From: Planctomycetota bacterium
GTDB taxonomy: Bacteria > Planctomycetota > Planctomycetia > Pirellulales > PNKZ01
Direction: 5' to 3'
NCBI GenBank assembly: GCA_018242585.1
Contig: JAFEBQ010000012.1
Span: 84,563 to 148,562, forward strand
Length of the DNA: 64,000 bases
Shown: positions 8,642 through 17,309 of the stretch, piece by piece
Layout: every line of letters starts with the position of its first letter
How positions within the stretch are numbered: the stretch's first letter is position 1
Made by a program: the position numbers and the translations under genes
The notes under the pieces: generated by a model
Told to the model about the DNA's origin: nothing
The model's input: only the letters and a program-made list of their open reading frames with translations
The model's database searches: none

Positions 8642-8835
8642 CGGTACGACCTGACGACGTTTGACGTGCGGCCAAGCGCCCAGGCGGCGGCTTTACATGC
8701 CCCGGCTGGCCCGTCACAATTGCTTTTCGTTGCCGATACGTTCGGGTTGCCCGAACCGGCTTGACAAGTTCGCACCGCGGTCTCGACCCCCTTGGTCGAT
8801 GAACCGCGTTTTTGTTTTCCAGATAGGTGAAGGCG

Positions 8836-9315
8836 ATGGATTCGATCCCCATGAGCCGCAACGGCTATGACAAGCTGATGGCGGAACTCAGGCACATGCA
8901 AGACGTGGAAATGCCCAAGATCGCGGTTCGCATCGCCGAGGCCCGCGCCGAGGGGGATCTGAAGGAAAACGCCGAATACCACGGCGCGCGCGAATCGCAA
9001 GGACTGATGCAGGCCAAGATCAACATGCTGAGCGACAAGCTCTCGCGGGCCAAAATCATCGACGCTTCGACCATCAAGAAGGACGAAGTCGGCTTTGGCT
9101 GCAAGGTGCTTGTCACCGATTTGGACTTTGGCGACGACGAAGAGTTCACTCTGGTCGGCGCTGGCGATGAAGATTATGACACGGGCAAAATCCTGATTAC
9201 CAGCCCGCTGGCCCAAGGGTTGGTCGGCAAGCAGGTGGGAGACAAGGTCGAAATCTCCGTCCCCCGCGGCACGATGAAGTTCAAGATCAAGGCCATCTCG
9301 TACGACGATCTCTAA
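8836..9315 (+). CDS. greA: Transcription elongation factor GreA
   Basis: GreA enters the secondary channel of RNA polymerase and stimulates cleavage of the backtracked transcript. The 159-aa length is normal. The N-terminal coiled coil (about residues 8-75) carries the acidic tip in '[18 protein letters not shown]', where the conserved Asp and Glu act at the polymerase active site. The C-terminal domain ends with '[18 protein letters not shown]', a GreA signature. ATG 8836 is chosen over the in-frame GTG 8827 because AGGTGAAGG lies just upstream. It is an isolated housekeeping gene here. Confidence 0.96.
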   Translation: MDSIPMSRNGYDKLMAELRHMQDVEMPKIAVRIAEARAEGDLKENAEYHGARESQGLMQAKINMLSDKLSRAKIIDASTIKKDEVGFGCKVLVTDLDFGDDEEFTLVGAGDEDYDTGKILITSPLAQGLVGKQVGDKVEISVPRGTMKFKIKAISYDDL

Positions 9316-9334
9316 CTCGTACCGTTCGCCGTGA

Positions 9335-9664
9335 TTACGCCAGCGCGGCTTCGACGCGCCGCGATAGTTCCTCGGCGGTCACCCCAGCGATCAGAAACCG
9401 CTTCTCGGCCGACGTGTCGCCCGACAGAAGCTCGATCTGGCCGCGGCGCAGTTCAAGTTCGTCGGCCAGCACTTCGATGATCGCTCGGTTTGCCTTGCCG
9501 CGCTCCGGCGCTTGAGTCACCGCCACGCGCAGGGCTCCGTTGCGCAGCCCGACGATTCCATTACGTCGCGCTCCAGGCTGGGCCTTGACCGCCAGCACTG
9601 CCCCCTGGGGATGAGATTCGACCAGTTGTGGCACGACGTCGCCTCGCGCGATAATGGTCGCCAC
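9335..9664 (-). CDS. DUF167 / YggU-family protein
   Basis: This 109-aa protein belongs to the DUF167 (UPF0235, YggU) family. The signature is 'LAVKAQPGARRNGIVG' followed by 'APERGKANRAIIEVLADEL' and 'LLSGDTSAEKRFLI'. The fold is a small alpha+beta domain of unknown molecular role. It is the last gene of the minus-strand ruvC-ruvA group; its GTG start lies only 9 bp after the ruvA stop, so it is probably co-transcribed with ruvA. Confidence 0.9.
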   Translation of the reverse strand: MATIIARGDVVPQLVESHPQGAVLAVKAQPGARRNGIVGLRNGALRVAVTQAPERGKANRAIIEVLADELELRRGQIELLSGDTSAEKRFLIAGVTAEELSRRVEAALA

Positions 9665-9673
9665 GCGGAGCGA

Positions 9674-10297
9674 TTACCCGCGCTGCGCTTGGTAGATCGC
9701 CGCCAGGACGCTCTCGACGTCGGGAAACTTCTTCTTCGCCTTCAGTACGTTGTCGAGCAGCCGGCGGGATTCAGCCTCGGAATGCCCCAGCGAACGCAAG
9801 GCTTCGTACGATTCCTTGATGACGTCGTGCTCGACCTGGGCTTCATGCGATTCCAGTCGATCGACCAAGAGCGCGAACTTCGGCACCTTGCGCCGCAGCT
9901 TGGCCACGATCCGCTCGGCCGTGGCGGCGCCAATGCCCGGTAGCGCAGCCAGCGACTTGGTGTCCTGCTCTTCGATGGCAATGGCGAAATCGCGCACCGG
10001 CCGGGTCATGGCACGCAGCGCCTTTTTCACCCCCACCCCATCGACCGAGCAGATCAGATCGAAGAATTCGCGTTCGGCCACGTTCACGAACCCGATCAGC
10101 CGCGGCGTCATGCGGCTGGCCATGTTACTGCCTTCGAGATACTGAATCGTGTGCAGACTGATCGCCTGGCCCAGTTGAGACTGCAGTTGCCGCCGCGTGT
10201 AGTCGGTGATCCGCACTTCATATTCAAACGCCTCGACGCGCAATGTCGCAATCTCATCCGCCAAGGCCAACAACTGTCCGGTAATCTTGGTAATCAT
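9674..10297 (-). CDS. ruvA: Holliday junction branch migration protein RuvA
   Basis: RuvA binds four-way DNA junctions as a tetramer and loads the RuvB motor. The 207-aa protein begins with an OB-fold (residues 1-65, '[12 protein letters not shown]'). The tandem helix-hairpin-helix region follows: '[17 protein letters not shown]' at about 75-95 and '[16 protein letters not shown]' at about 115-130. It ends with the C-terminal RuvB-contacting three-helix domain ('[18 protein letters not shown]'). The start ATG at 10297 fits the family; the frame continues upstream without homology. ruvC lies upstream on the same strand, separated by a hairpin repeat. ruvB is not in the window. Confidence 0.96.
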   Translation of the reverse strand: MITKITGQLLALADEIATLRVEAFEYEVRITDYTRRQLQSQLGQAISLHTIQYLEGSNMASRMTPRLIGFVNVAEREFFDLICSVDGVGVKKALRAMTRPVRDFAIAIEEQDTKSLAALPGIGAATAERIVAKLRRKVPKFALLVDRLESHEAQVEHDVIKESYEALRSLGHSEAESRRLLDNVLKAKKKFPDVESVLAAIYQAQRG

Positions 10298-10333
10298 CAA
10301 TGCTCGATTCGTATTTCGTGGGGGACAAAACTC

Positions 10334-10472
10334 GGGGTGGCCGCGACAACTTGTTGTCGGGGTTGCGAAGCAGCAAGAGGACTCTGTGGTCAACTGTCCC
10401 TCCGCTTCGACACGTCGCCTCGGCCCTCTTGTCGTTTGTACGACCCGGACAGACAAGCTGTCCGGGCTACCC
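10334..10472. repeat. Composite four-hairpin intergenic element, copy H2 (ruvC-ruvA gap)
   Basis: Left half: GGGTGGCC, hairpin CGACAAC-tt-GTTGTCG (10344-10359), TTGCG..AGCAA, CAAGAGG. Right half: CCTCTTG, GTCGT..ACGAC, hairpin CCGGACAG-acaag-CTGTCCGG (10445-10465), GGCTACCC. It has the same architecture as 2981-3107 and 53881-53994, with different stem sequences. It occupies nearly all of the 198-bp ruvC-ruvA gap. Confidence 0.75.
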
Positions 10473-10495
10473 AATGGTTTGACTCTAGCTATCCA

Positions 10496-11017
10496 TCACC
10501 GCTTGCGATCCACCACTCCGCGCCGCGCCAGCGACACCCACTCGGGCTGAGTGTAATAGTGACACAGGGCAATCGCCAAGGCGTCCGCCACGTCGTGCGG
10601 CTCGGGCATTTGTTGCAGCCGTAGTTCCCGCGTCACCGCCTGTTGCATTTGCAGCTTGCTGGCGCGGCCGTTGCCAGTAAGCGCTTTTTTTACCTTGGTT
10701 GCGTTGTAACTCGACACGCTCAAGCCGTTCCGCTGAGCCGCCAGGCAGATTACTCCCCGGGCGTGTCCCATCAAAATAGCCGTTCGCGGCCGCTGGTAAT
10801 GCGAATACAACTGTTCTAGGGCCACGAACTGGGGCCGATGGGTGGTGATCGTCTCGCACAAATCGGTGTAAATCTCGTCCAGCCGCGCCGCCAGCGAGTT
10901 CCGCGTGCGCCCCCGGATGATGCCTGCCTCGATCAGGCGCGGCCCGCCGACCGCCACCTCGAGCACGGCGTAACCGGTCACGTTTAGGCCCGGGTCAATG
11001 CCCAAGACACGCGGCAT
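10496..11017 (-). CDS. ruvC: Crossover junction endodeoxyribonuclease RuvC
   Basis: RuvC resolves Holliday junctions by paired incisions. All acidic catalytic positions are visible: Asp in 'RVLGIDPGLNVTGYA' near the N-terminus, Glu in 'FVALEQLYSH', and the two Asp of 'PHDVADALAIALCH' near the C-terminus. From ATG 11017 the protein is 173 aa, the usual RuvC length. An upstream in-frame ATG at 11101 has GGAGG 13 bases before it and would add 28 residues without family similarity, so the start is slightly uncertain. The gene precedes ruvA and may share its transcript. Confidence 0.95.
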   Translation of the reverse strand: MPRVLGIDPGLNVTGYAVLEVAVGGPRLIEAGIIRGRTRNSLAARLDEIYTDLCETITTHRPQFVALEQLYSHYQRPRTAILMGHARGVICLAAQRNGLSVSSYNATKVKKALTGNGRASKLQMQQAVTRELRLQQMPEPHDVADALAIALCHYYTQPEWVSLARRGVVDRKR

Positions 11018-11210
11018 GCCGGTGGTCGCCTCGCCGGCGCGTGCATCCTTGCTTGGTTGCTGGCGCGCGCTTCGCGGCGCGCTCTGGGGCTCTGACGGCA
11101 TGACGAAACCGAGACCTCCCTGTCTTTCGAGGGCACTGTCATTCGATGGCATGCCCTGTGCGCTGAGCTTAACATGGCCACTCCGATGGCCGCGGGCATG
11201 CGCGAGCCGG

Positions 11211-13013
11211 CTATTCGAGCCGCACCGACAGCCCGGCGCCGGTCTCGTCAAAGCGGGCTCGCACGCTTATTGTATCGAGCCCTTCGAGCCAGGGGAGTAT
11301 GTCTTGAGCCGCCCGGTCGAATTCATTGGCCCAGGGGGCGCGCTGTCGAATGCCATCAGCGCTGGCTTCGTCGCGCGGATACAACTTGCGGAACCGCTCG
11401 ACGTCGACATAGATCAACTGGCTGGTCGCTACTTCCGAATTCGACGCCGCCGAGTTCGGTGCCGCCAGTTTCAACGCCTCGGCCACGGCACCCGACTGCT
11501 GCGAGCGTTCCAGCACCGTGACCGACGTGGCCAGCGACAGCCAGTTACCCGCCGTGGCCAGACACAGTTGCCGCTCGGGGCGGTGCCGATCGAAGCCAGC
11601 TAGGCTGGTGATCTTCATCGCACCGCTCTGCTGGCTGGCGACCTTCAGATTGGGCATCTCTCGGGCAGCGCGGTCGGCCTGTTGCGCCGTCTGGAGCCAG
11701 GCATGGACCATTGGCCCGAACATTTCCGCGAGCGCAGGCTGGTCGCTGCCAGCATCAGGGGATTGGGTTTCGAGCGAGACGACCCAATCGATCGGCGAGG
11801 TGGTCGCCGCGCCGGCAGTCGCTTGCTCGGCGTCGCTCGACACCGGTGCGGCCGCGACTGCCACGTTCGGTCCTACTCCTTTGAGCACGGTCATCAAGCC
11901 GGCCCAGGCACCGACGTCCCCTTCGGGCTTGAACCAGCCCGGCTGCTCGGCCGAGTGTTCGCCGAGCCAGGCCTTGAGGACGCTCCCCAGGTCAAACTGC
12001 CCCGCCGCGACCAGACACGCATCGCTGGGCACATGGCCAATCGTCGTCACATCGCCGGCCAGCGCCGACGCCACGCGCTGCAATCCCGGCGGCAGCTTCG
12101 CACGCGGGCAGTCCCACACCACTTGGCACTCGACAGCGTCGTCAAATCGCAGCGTGCCGGCCAGATAGCGCGAGGCCGACCAGATGTTAATCAGCCCACG
12201 CCGCACGGTCGCCCGAGGCTCGCCGCTGGGGGCCGCCTGCTCGCGTAGTAGCTTGTCCCACCGGCGCGGATTCAGTAGAACGCGCACCTGCGCCTTGGGG
12301 TCCAAACGACCAACTGCCTCGTGATACTCGGGCACCGATTCCAAAGTCAGCGGCTTGCCAGCCGCCGGGTTCCAATGGGCCAGCGCCATATCGAACGCCG
12401 GGCGGTGTGTGGCCACGATCAGCAACGAACCTTGGGCGATCCCTTGCGCTGGCGTGAGGACCGTGATCCAGGTCCGGTCCTCGATGTGTGGTGGTGCGAC
12501 CTCGTAAATGGTCGCCTCGCCACCGATCAATCGCATCTGGCTGGTCTTGAAGACCGATTCCTTTCCCTTCACCAGCCGCTCGACAAACTCGGCTAGCCGG
12601 CGCTGATCCTGGCTTTGCACCAACAGGAGCATGGTCCCTTTGTCTTCGAGGCGATCGGGGGGCCAAATGGCCAGCGTCGTCTCGTCGCCCAGCAGCAGGT
12701 CGGCCAGTTGTGGCAGGCCGGCGCCGATTTGTTTTTGCAACTTATCGTTGATGTTGCGGCCTTCCTTCATCACCCCCTCTGCCACGCGCCGCCAAAAGGG
12801 TGATTGCTGCCAGCGGGCCAGCGCTTCGCTTCCCAGCATTGAGCGCACGGCGGGCGAAACCTGGTGGAACTCGATGACCAGCCCCGCCTCGGCAGGCACC
12901 AGCGATGAAAGACGCGGGATCGGCCGTGACGGTTCGACCGCCCACGAAGGCCTCGCGCTCGCCAACGGCACGAGCAAGCCCAACAGCAACAATTGGAGAA
13001 CCGGCCGAATCAT
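11211..13013 (-). CDS. Secreted protein of unknown function in a sigma/anti-sigma operon
   Basis: This 600-aa protein has a Sec signal peptide ('VLQLLLLGLLVPLASARPSWA', cleavage near residue 24). The mature sequence begins 'RPIPRLSSLVPAEAGLVIEFHQVSPA', an alpha/beta pattern with no catalytic motif I recognise. Its ATG at 13013 overlaps the stop of the anti-sigma gene as ATGA, so translation is probably coupled. The order sigma factor, anti-sigma factor, secreted protein suggests it is a target or sensor component of that envelope signalling unit; this is inference from position. Similar large exported proteins beginning 'P.ga...v' occur in planctomycetes, but I cannot name the family. Confidence 0.8.
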   Translation of the reverse strand: MIRPVLQLLLLGLLVPLASARPSWAVEPSRPIPRLSSLVPAEAGLVIEFHQVSPAVRSMLGSEALARWQQSPFWRRVAEGVMKEGRNINDKLQKQIGAGLPQLADLLLGDETTLAIWPPDRLEDKGTMLLLVQSQDQRRLAEFVERLVKGKESVFKTSQMRLIGGEATIYEVAPPHIEDRTWITVLTPAQGIAQGSLLIVATHRPAFDMALAHWNPAAGKPLTLESVPEYHEAVGRLDPKAQVRVLLNPRRWDKLLREQAAPSGEPRATVRRGLINIWSASRYLAGTLRFDDAVECQVVWDCPRAKLPPGLQRVASALAGDVTTIGHVPSDACLVAAGQFDLGSVLKAWLGEHSAEQPGWFKPEGDVGAWAGLMTVLKGVGPNVAVAAAPVSSDAEQATAGAATTSPIDWVVSLETQSPDAGSDQPALAEMFGPMVHAWLQTAQQADRAAREMPNLKVASQQSGAMKITSLAGFDRHRPERQLCLATAGNWLSLATSVTVLERSQQSGAVAEALKLAAPNSAASNSEVATSQLIYVDVERFRKLYPRDEASADGIRQRAPWANEFDRAAQDILPWLEGLDTISVRARFDETGAGLSVRLE

Positions 13014-13630
13014 GAACTCGGTTCCTCGGTTGCCGAAGGCAACAATCGACGCAATGTGCCCAGGGCGCTGGTCGCCGAGTTGGTGACCGGCGACAGGCTG
13101 TTGATCACTTCGTCTTCCAACTCGGCGGTGGTCGTGGCGGCGTTCATGTCGCTGGCCGCCGCGGCATGAGAAGAGAACTCCGGCATCAGATTCCAGACCG
13201 CCGCCAGCCCCGTCGGCCCGTCGGCCGCTGGCCCAGCGCTCGGCCGGGTTAGTCGCGCAGCCGGCTCGACCGCCACGACTTCCACCTTCTTCCCCTGTCC
13301 GGGCGCGACTGGTTTGGTCGCACTGTTCCAAACAACCAGCGCCACGCTGGCGGCCGCGGCCAGGCACGCCCCAGCAAACACCAACTGGCGGCGCACGCGC
13401 GGCCGCCGTGGCTCCAGCTGCGCCACCACGCGGTCGGCCAGATCGATCTTCGACGCCTCGGCCGGCAGCGCGTGCAACACATCGAGCCCCACGCCGAGCG
13501 CCATCGCCAGCTCGCGACAGCGCGGGCACGCTTGCCGATGCTCTTCGAGCGCGGCTTCCTGGTCGAAATCGAGCGGCCCGCGGTTGTCGAGCCGTTCGTT
13601 CCACAGGCTTTCAAACTCTTCGCAACGCAC
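13010..13630 (-). CDS. Anti-sigma factor with zinc-binding motif and one membrane helix
   Basis: This 206-aa protein has the zinc-binding anti-sigma (ZAS) pattern: Cys3, then His31-x3-Cys35-x2-Cys38 ('EEHRQACPRCRELA'). One transmembrane helix follows at about residues 90-112 ('RQLVFAGACLAAAASVALVV'), then a periplasmic Ala/Pro-rich region. The N-terminal domain should sequester the adjacent ECF sigma factor and release it on an envelope signal. The start is GTG at 13630, overlapping the end of the sigma gene by 20 bp. The stop overlaps the next gene by 4 bp. Confidence 0.85.
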   Translation of the reverse strand: MRCEEFESLWNERLDNRGPLDFDQEAALEEHRQACPRCRELAMALGVGLDVLHALPAEASKIDLADRVVAQLEPRRPRVRRQLVFAGACLAAAASVALVVWNSATKPVAPGQGKKVEVVAVEPAARLTRPSAGPAADGPTGLAAVWNLMPEFSSHAAAASDMNAATTTAELEDEVINSLSPVTNSATSALGTLRRLLPSATEEPSS

Positions 13631-14180
13631 TGGGATACTCCTCGATTGCCTGACGCCGACGAAGCCGGTCGGCCAGTTCGCGGCGGCCCCGGTGAACCCA
13701 GGTCCGCACCGTCCCCACAGGCACATCGAGCGCCTGTGCAATCTCCACATAACTCAAATCGGCCTGATGAAATAGCAACAGCGCCTGACGATACTCGTCG
13801 CGCATCTGTCCCAGCGCCTGCCCTACTTCTTCGGAAAGCTGCCCGGCAGCGTGCGGATCGGCCGATCGGTCGACGAGTTGTTCAGGCTCGTCGAGCGTCG
13901 TCCCCCGCTTGGGTCGCGCCGCCAGGGCCGTCCGGCACCGGTTGGCGGCAATGGTCATCAGCCAGGGTAGGAACTCGCGGTCGGGATCCCAGCGGTCCAG
14001 GCTGCGCACCGCCCGGAGGAACGTCTCTTGCGCGACGTCCTCGGCATCGTGCGAGTTGCGCAGCATGCGCAGACAGAGGCCGAACACCTGCTGTTGATAG
14101 CGATCGACGAGCGCGCGGATCGCCCGCTGATCGCCCCGGCAGCATCGTTCGACCAGGCTGCGGAATTCGTCGGTCACCAC
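13611..14180 (-). CDS. ECF-family RNA polymerase sigma factor
   Basis: This 189-aa ECF sigma factor has region 2 at about residues 8-85, with the polymerase-binding and -10 recognition segment 'DAEDVAQETFLRAVRSLDRW' and 'LPWLMTIAANRCRTAL'. Region 4, at about 120-175, holds the helix-turn-helix 'SYVEIAQALDVPVGTVRTWV' for the -35 element. It starts with GTG at 14180 (a second GTG follows immediately). It heads an overlapping operon with its putative anti-sigma factor and a secreted protein, the standard arrangement for an extracytoplasmic signal response. ECF factors often autoregulate, but I did not find a clear matching promoter. Confidence 0.95.
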   Translation of the reverse strand: MVTDEFRSLVERCCRGDQRAIRALVDRYQQQVFGLCLRMLRNSHDAEDVAQETFLRAVRSLDRWDPDREFLPWLMTIAANRCRTALAARPKRGTTLDEPEQLVDRSADPHAAGQLSEEVGQALGQMRDEYRQALLLFHQADLSYVEIAQALDVPVGTVRTWVHRGRRELADRLRRRQAIEEYPSALRRV

Positions 14181-14261
14181 GAGTTCTCGACGGACAAGTT
14201 CAGGCCGGCTGACGTAAGAAAATACCCCTATCCCCGCAGGAAAGTTTCAGCCTTGCTAGCG

Positions 14262-14302
14262 ACAAACACCCCTCCCTTTCAGGGAGGGGCTGGGGGAGGG
14301 TA
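14262..14302. repeat. GGGAGG-rich intergenic hairpin repeat, copy F1
   Basis: CCCCTCCCT-ttc-AGGGAGGGG forms a 9-bp hairpin, followed by CTGGGGGAGGG. A near-identical copy with the same upstream word GACAAACA is at 52125-52169, and a diverged one at 52245-52298. Each lies just outside coding sequence. Function unknown; it lacks a T-run. Confidence 0.65.
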
Positions 14303-14389
14303 GCGGCGCTGCCAGCCAAAAACGCCCAATTCCAGTATCCGCGGAAAGCGGCGGGGTGCCAACTGGCTTGAAAACGGCCGGCCACAGTC

Positions 14390-14410
14390 CCCCCGGTCAT
14401 TGACCGGGGG
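14390..14410. repeat. 21-bp palindromic repeat CCCCCGGTCA-t-TGACCGGGGG, copy G1
   Basis: Perfect palindrome around a single T, followed by CTAAAG and then the 3' end of the minus-strand gene at 14423. Other copies are at 53829-53849 (with the same CTAAAG) and, reversed, at 54080-54100. Confidence 0.7.
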
Positions 14411-14422
14411 CTAAAGACGGTC

Positions 14423-14677
14423 CTATTTGGTCACGTCGTGAAAGATGTCGGCCAATTCGCGGGGCGAGACGTCTTCGAGCCGTTTGCCACGCTGGTCGAG
14501 CTTTTCGTTGACCTTGATGACGGTTTCCTGCATCTGTGAGTGCGTTTCGGCCGTGCCGCCGCAGAGCACGAAGTTCTCGCCGCGGGTCAGCCGCGTGATG
14601 TCATCGTTCTTGTCGAGACCCAGCCCCAACAGGGCGGCTCGCTTGGGACTCTTTTTGGCAGGTTTCTTGGGAACCAT
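14423..14677 (-). CDS. Small basic conserved hypothetical protein
   Basis: This 84-aa cytoplasmic protein has a Lys/Pro-rich N-terminus ('MVPKKPAKKSPKRA') and then a compact domain 'DITRLTRGENFVLCGGTAETH', ending in 'VSPRELADIFHDV'. It has no signal peptide or membrane helix. The codon use and an ATG start flanked by non-coding DNA favour a real gene. I do not recognise the family; a planctomycete-restricted small protein is likely. Confidence 0.65.
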   Translation of the reverse strand: MVPKKPAKKSPKRAALLGLGLDKNDDITRLTRGENFVLCGGTAETHSQMQETVIKVNEKLDQRGKRLEDVSPRELADIFHDVTK

Positions 14678-14817
14678 AGCTGAGTTGCCGCATCTAGCGA
14701 CGTTTGACCCAAATACTCAACCGCCCGTGGCGGAACACCCCGCAGGACCACGGACCTAGGGCATTATACGCTCGCTAGGGTCGCGGCTATTGGGTTTATC
14801 GGCACGCCGGGCCGGGT

Positions 14818-15024
14818 TTATGCATTCTTCACGGCGTCGCGAACCGCCTGCCGGGCCAGCTTGAAGGCCGTAATCAGCACCTGGGCCCGCAGGTCCATCT
14901 GCTCGGACGACAAGCTGCGGTTGGTGGTGTTCTCGGGCAAGCCGGCAATGGCCAGGGTCAGCGGGATCAGGTCCATGAACTCGCGGTAGCGTCGCTTGAT
15001 GGCTTCTTCTTCGGGATTCGACAT
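14818..15024 (-). CDS. Small conserved hypothetical protein
   Basis: This 68-aa protein begins 'MSNPEEEAIKRRYREFMDLI' and ends 'LARQAVRDAVKNA'. It is mostly alpha-helical in composition, without cysteines, membrane segments or a signal peptide. ATG 15024 is chosen because the frame upstream has no coding character. It lies between the FHA-protein gene and another small hypothetical, all on the minus strand. Function unknown. Confidence 0.6.
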   Translation of the reverse strand: MSNPEEEAIKRRYREFMDLIPLTLAIAGLPENTTNRSLSSEQMDLRAQVLITAFKLARQAVRDAVKNA

Positions 15025-15121
15025 GCCTGGGCCTCGTACTGCGTTGATGCTCGTCAGATGAGTTGGTTCGTCATGGTTCGCGCCTGGCTGCGAGATACGT
15101 AGGACGCCAACCAGGGCTCGA

Positions 15122-15709
15122 TTACCGATTTCGGTGCATTTTGTTGAGCGCGTCGGCCGCCTTGTCGCGAGTGTTGTCGTTCGACGGCGGCGACTTGGCG
15201 GGCGAGGAAGATGGTTTCGCCTGGCCCCCTCCCGTCCCCAGGGCCGCGATCTCGTCGGGCGTAAGCTGCGCGGCGTAACGCGATGGGGCCGTGCCGGCAT
15301 CGTCGCCGTTGAGCAAACTGTCAATGTCGAGGTCGTCGGCCCCTCCGGCACCGGCCATTCGCGCGGCTGCCTCTTCGACGCTGTTGACCTTGGGCTTTTT
15401 TGTGCCGGCCACGCGAATGATGATCTCGACGCCGAACTCAAGCGGCCCCACTCGGAATCGGTCCCCCGCCTTCAATGGTGACGACCCGCTCAATCGCTTG
15501 CCGTTCAAGAAGGTTCCCGTCGCACTGTCCAAGTCGACCAGCGTGGCCGCGCCGGGCTCGACTTGCACTTCGCAATGGGCTTCGGCAATGGCGTCGCTTT
15601 TGGCCCGCAACTGGCACGACGCATCGCGACCGATGCGGAACCGCGGGCCGGGCACCGCGATTTCCTGCCCGGCGCGCGTACCGGTCAACAACTTCAACTT
15701 GACTTGCAT
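15122..15709 (-). CDS. FHA-domain protein
   Basis: This 195-aa cytoplasmic protein has an N-terminal forkhead-associated domain (about residues 5-95). Its phosphothreonine-binding signature is visible: 'RFRIGRDASCQLRAKSDAIA', 'EAHCEV', and the late 'ATGTFLNGKRL'. FHA domains read Ser/Thr phosphorylation and are common in planctomycetes, which are rich in Ser/Thr kinases. The C-terminal half (from about 105) is low-complexity, rich in Ala, Asp, Ser and Lys, with no second domain. No kinase gene is adjacent. ATG 15709 starts right at the FHA domain; a longer frame upstream adds a hydrophobic segment and is considered less likely. Confidence 0.85.
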   Translation of the reverse strand: MQVKLKLLTGTRAGQEIAVPGPRFRIGRDASCQLRAKSDAIAEAHCEVQVEPGAATLVDLDSATGTFLNGKRLSGSSPLKAGDRFRVGPLEFGVEIIIRVAGTKKPKVNSVEEAAARMAGAGGADDLDIDSLLNGDDAGTAPSRYAAQLTPDEIAALGTGGGQAKPSSSPAKSPPSNDNTRDKAADALNKMHRNR

Positions 15710-15902
15710 GGTGCTGGTCCGCTGCGTGCCGTCACCCAAGGCCAAAACTGCCGCTAAGACAATGGTAACAAGGGGGGAACGAGCCGTCAAAAACCGCGGG
15801 ATACGCTGGTGGCCGCGGGTCATGCCGCTATTTTAATCGGCAGAGCGCCAATCGGCCAACCGGCAGAGTGAACCATTCGAGCGTGGCGGGTAGGATAATC
15901 GC

Positions 15903-16220
15903 ATGGAACAAGAACACGCTGCGCCGTGCGAACATCTAGCCTTCATCTATCGCCACGAGATTGACCGAGGCAACCGCGTCGCCAAAGTCGTCCGTGCCGA
16001 TGGCCCTAGCGGGCCATCGCGAATGTACTTCGCGAATCGGCTCAAAATCTGGGGTACACCAGCCACCGCTGACATTGGCCCCAGCGTTGCTTATTGGGAC
16101 GCCCTTCCTGAGCTTGGCTTGACGGCTGATGAATGGGAAGCAATGGACAATCCGCCAACGTGTGACGCCGGATTTCGGTGCGAGGTTCACCAGCACATCA
16201 TCGCCGGCCCAAGTCCTTAG
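15903..16220 (+). CDS. Small hypothetical protein
   Basis: This 105-aa protein begins 'MEQEHAAPCEHLAFIYRHEI', with an aromatic/charged centre and four cysteines, two near the C-terminus ('PPTCDAGFRCEVHQHI'). The Cys and His residues might bind a metal, but no known ribbon spacing is seen. It has no signal peptide. It is flanked by genes on the opposite strand. The composition looks protein-like, but confidence that it is expressed is moderate. Confidence 0.5.
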   Translation: MEQEHAAPCEHLAFIYRHEIDRGNRVAKVVRADGPSGPSRMYFANRLKIWGTPATADIGPSVAYWDALPELGLTADEWEAMDNPPTCDAGFRCEVHQHIIAGPSP

Positions 16221-16311
16221 AATCTAATTGCAAATCGACCGGGCGCGCCCTGGATCAAAGTGAACCAAAACCCGGGGAATGAAGCACTCGATAGGCTGTG
16301 AAATCGGGAGC

Positions 16312-17055
16312 CTAGCGACGCTGGTTCCAGGCGTCGTTGCCGAAGCGGTTGGCGACTTGGGCGGCGATTTGCTCCTGCTCGGCTGCGGTGAACGGCTCGA
16401 TGGTTACTTGCAACCGACACGCCTCGGCCAGGCGAGGCAACCACGCCCGGGCCAGTTCGTCGGCCGAGAGTCGCGTGCCGCATAGGTCGTTAATGCCGGG
16501 CAGCTCGGGCGTGAACTCGCTGTGTGCCAACAGCACGCTGCCATGCTGGAGCACCACATCGCCCAGCCGGCGCTGCGCGCTGCCGGCCACCTTCTGGTCG
16601 CCAACTAAGACATCCCCTTCGGCGCGGCGCTGAAAGCATAAGAACGCCTCATTGCTCGGCGAAACCTTAGCCGGCGCGTGACAGAGCGTGGCCGTAACGC
16701 CCCACCCAGCCAGCGTCGCGATCAGCGAACCATGAGCCGCGTCGTACAACGCCTGGGTCGATGAGATCGAAGCCGCGGCGACGGGCATCGCCAGGCTGTA
16801 CGTCAGCTCACGATCGTGCAGAATCGCGCCGCCGCCACTCGACCGGCGGACCCAGGCCACACGTTCACTGGCGGCGTGCCGGGCACGCTCGGCATGCTGC
16901 TGAAAATAACCGAGCGACAACGTCGCCGGCGACCACTGGTAGAACCGCAGCACGGCCCGACCGGCCGTCGCGGCATGCTCGGCCAGCCAATGGTCGGCCG
17001 TCATATTCCAAGCCCCGTCGTGCGCCGCGTCAAAGATCACACGAGCAGGAGTCAT
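16312..17055 (-). CDS. Lipoate-protein ligase A / biotin-lipoate transferase family protein
   Basis: This 247-aa protein of the LplA/LipB/BirA fold transfers lipoate or octanoate to lipoyl domains. It carries the family signature 'WVRRSSGGGAILHDRELTYS' at about residues 70-90, 'SNEAFLCFQRRAEGDVLVGD' with the catalytic-type Lys in 'QKVAGSAQRR', and 'LQHGSVLLAHS'. Placement directly after gcvPB, on the same strand, suggests it modifies GcvH. ATG 17055 is preferred; an in-frame GTG at 17070 would begin inside the repeat at 17066. Whether it is an LplA (ATP-dependent) or LipM-type octanoyltransferase cannot be decided from the sequence. Confidence 0.85.
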   Translation of the reverse strand: MTPARVIFDAAHDGAWNMTADHWLAEHAATAGRAVLRFYQWSPATLSLGYFQQHAERARHAASERVAWVRRSSGGGAILHDRELTYSLAMPVAAASISSTQALYDAAHGSLIATLAGWGVTATLCHAPAKVSPSNEAFLCFQRRAEGDVLVGDQKVAGSAQRRLGDVVLQHGSVLLAHSEFTPELPGINDLCGTRLSADELARAWLPRLAEACRLQVTIEPFTAAEQEQIAAQVANRFGNDAWNQRR

Positions 17056-17065
17056 CGGAAATTCC

Positions 17066-17300
17066 GCCACGGAGGCACTGAGACACGGAGGTTTTCACGG
17101 AGAGGACTTTAAGGGGAAATAATGAATGCAGAGTGATGAGTGATAAATGGAGGGCCGAAGTGTACAGGCCTATGGCCCTGCGGCTAAGCCGGCAAGCGGA
17201 CTTCAATTAACTTTCAACTTTCCGCACTCTCCTCTATCGCTCCCCTGCCCCGCTGCAATTCTCCTCCGTGCTAACCTCCGTGTCTCCGCGCCTCCGTGGC
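17066..17300. repeat. Nested inverted-repeat element, copy A1 (gcvPB-ligase gap)
   Basis: Outer arms 17066-17107 and 17261-17300 are inverted copies built on GCCACGGAGGC..GAGACACGGAGG. Inside are an ATGAATG/GTGATGAGTGAT-type word (17119-17155; also at 22217-22246 and 31181-31220) and a GGCC..CGGCTAAGCCGGCAAGC word (17166-17199; also, inverted, at 20220-20259 and 22294-22333). It fills the gap between gcvPB and the ligase gene. Confidence 0.8.
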
Positions 17301-17309
17301 AAAAGTTTT

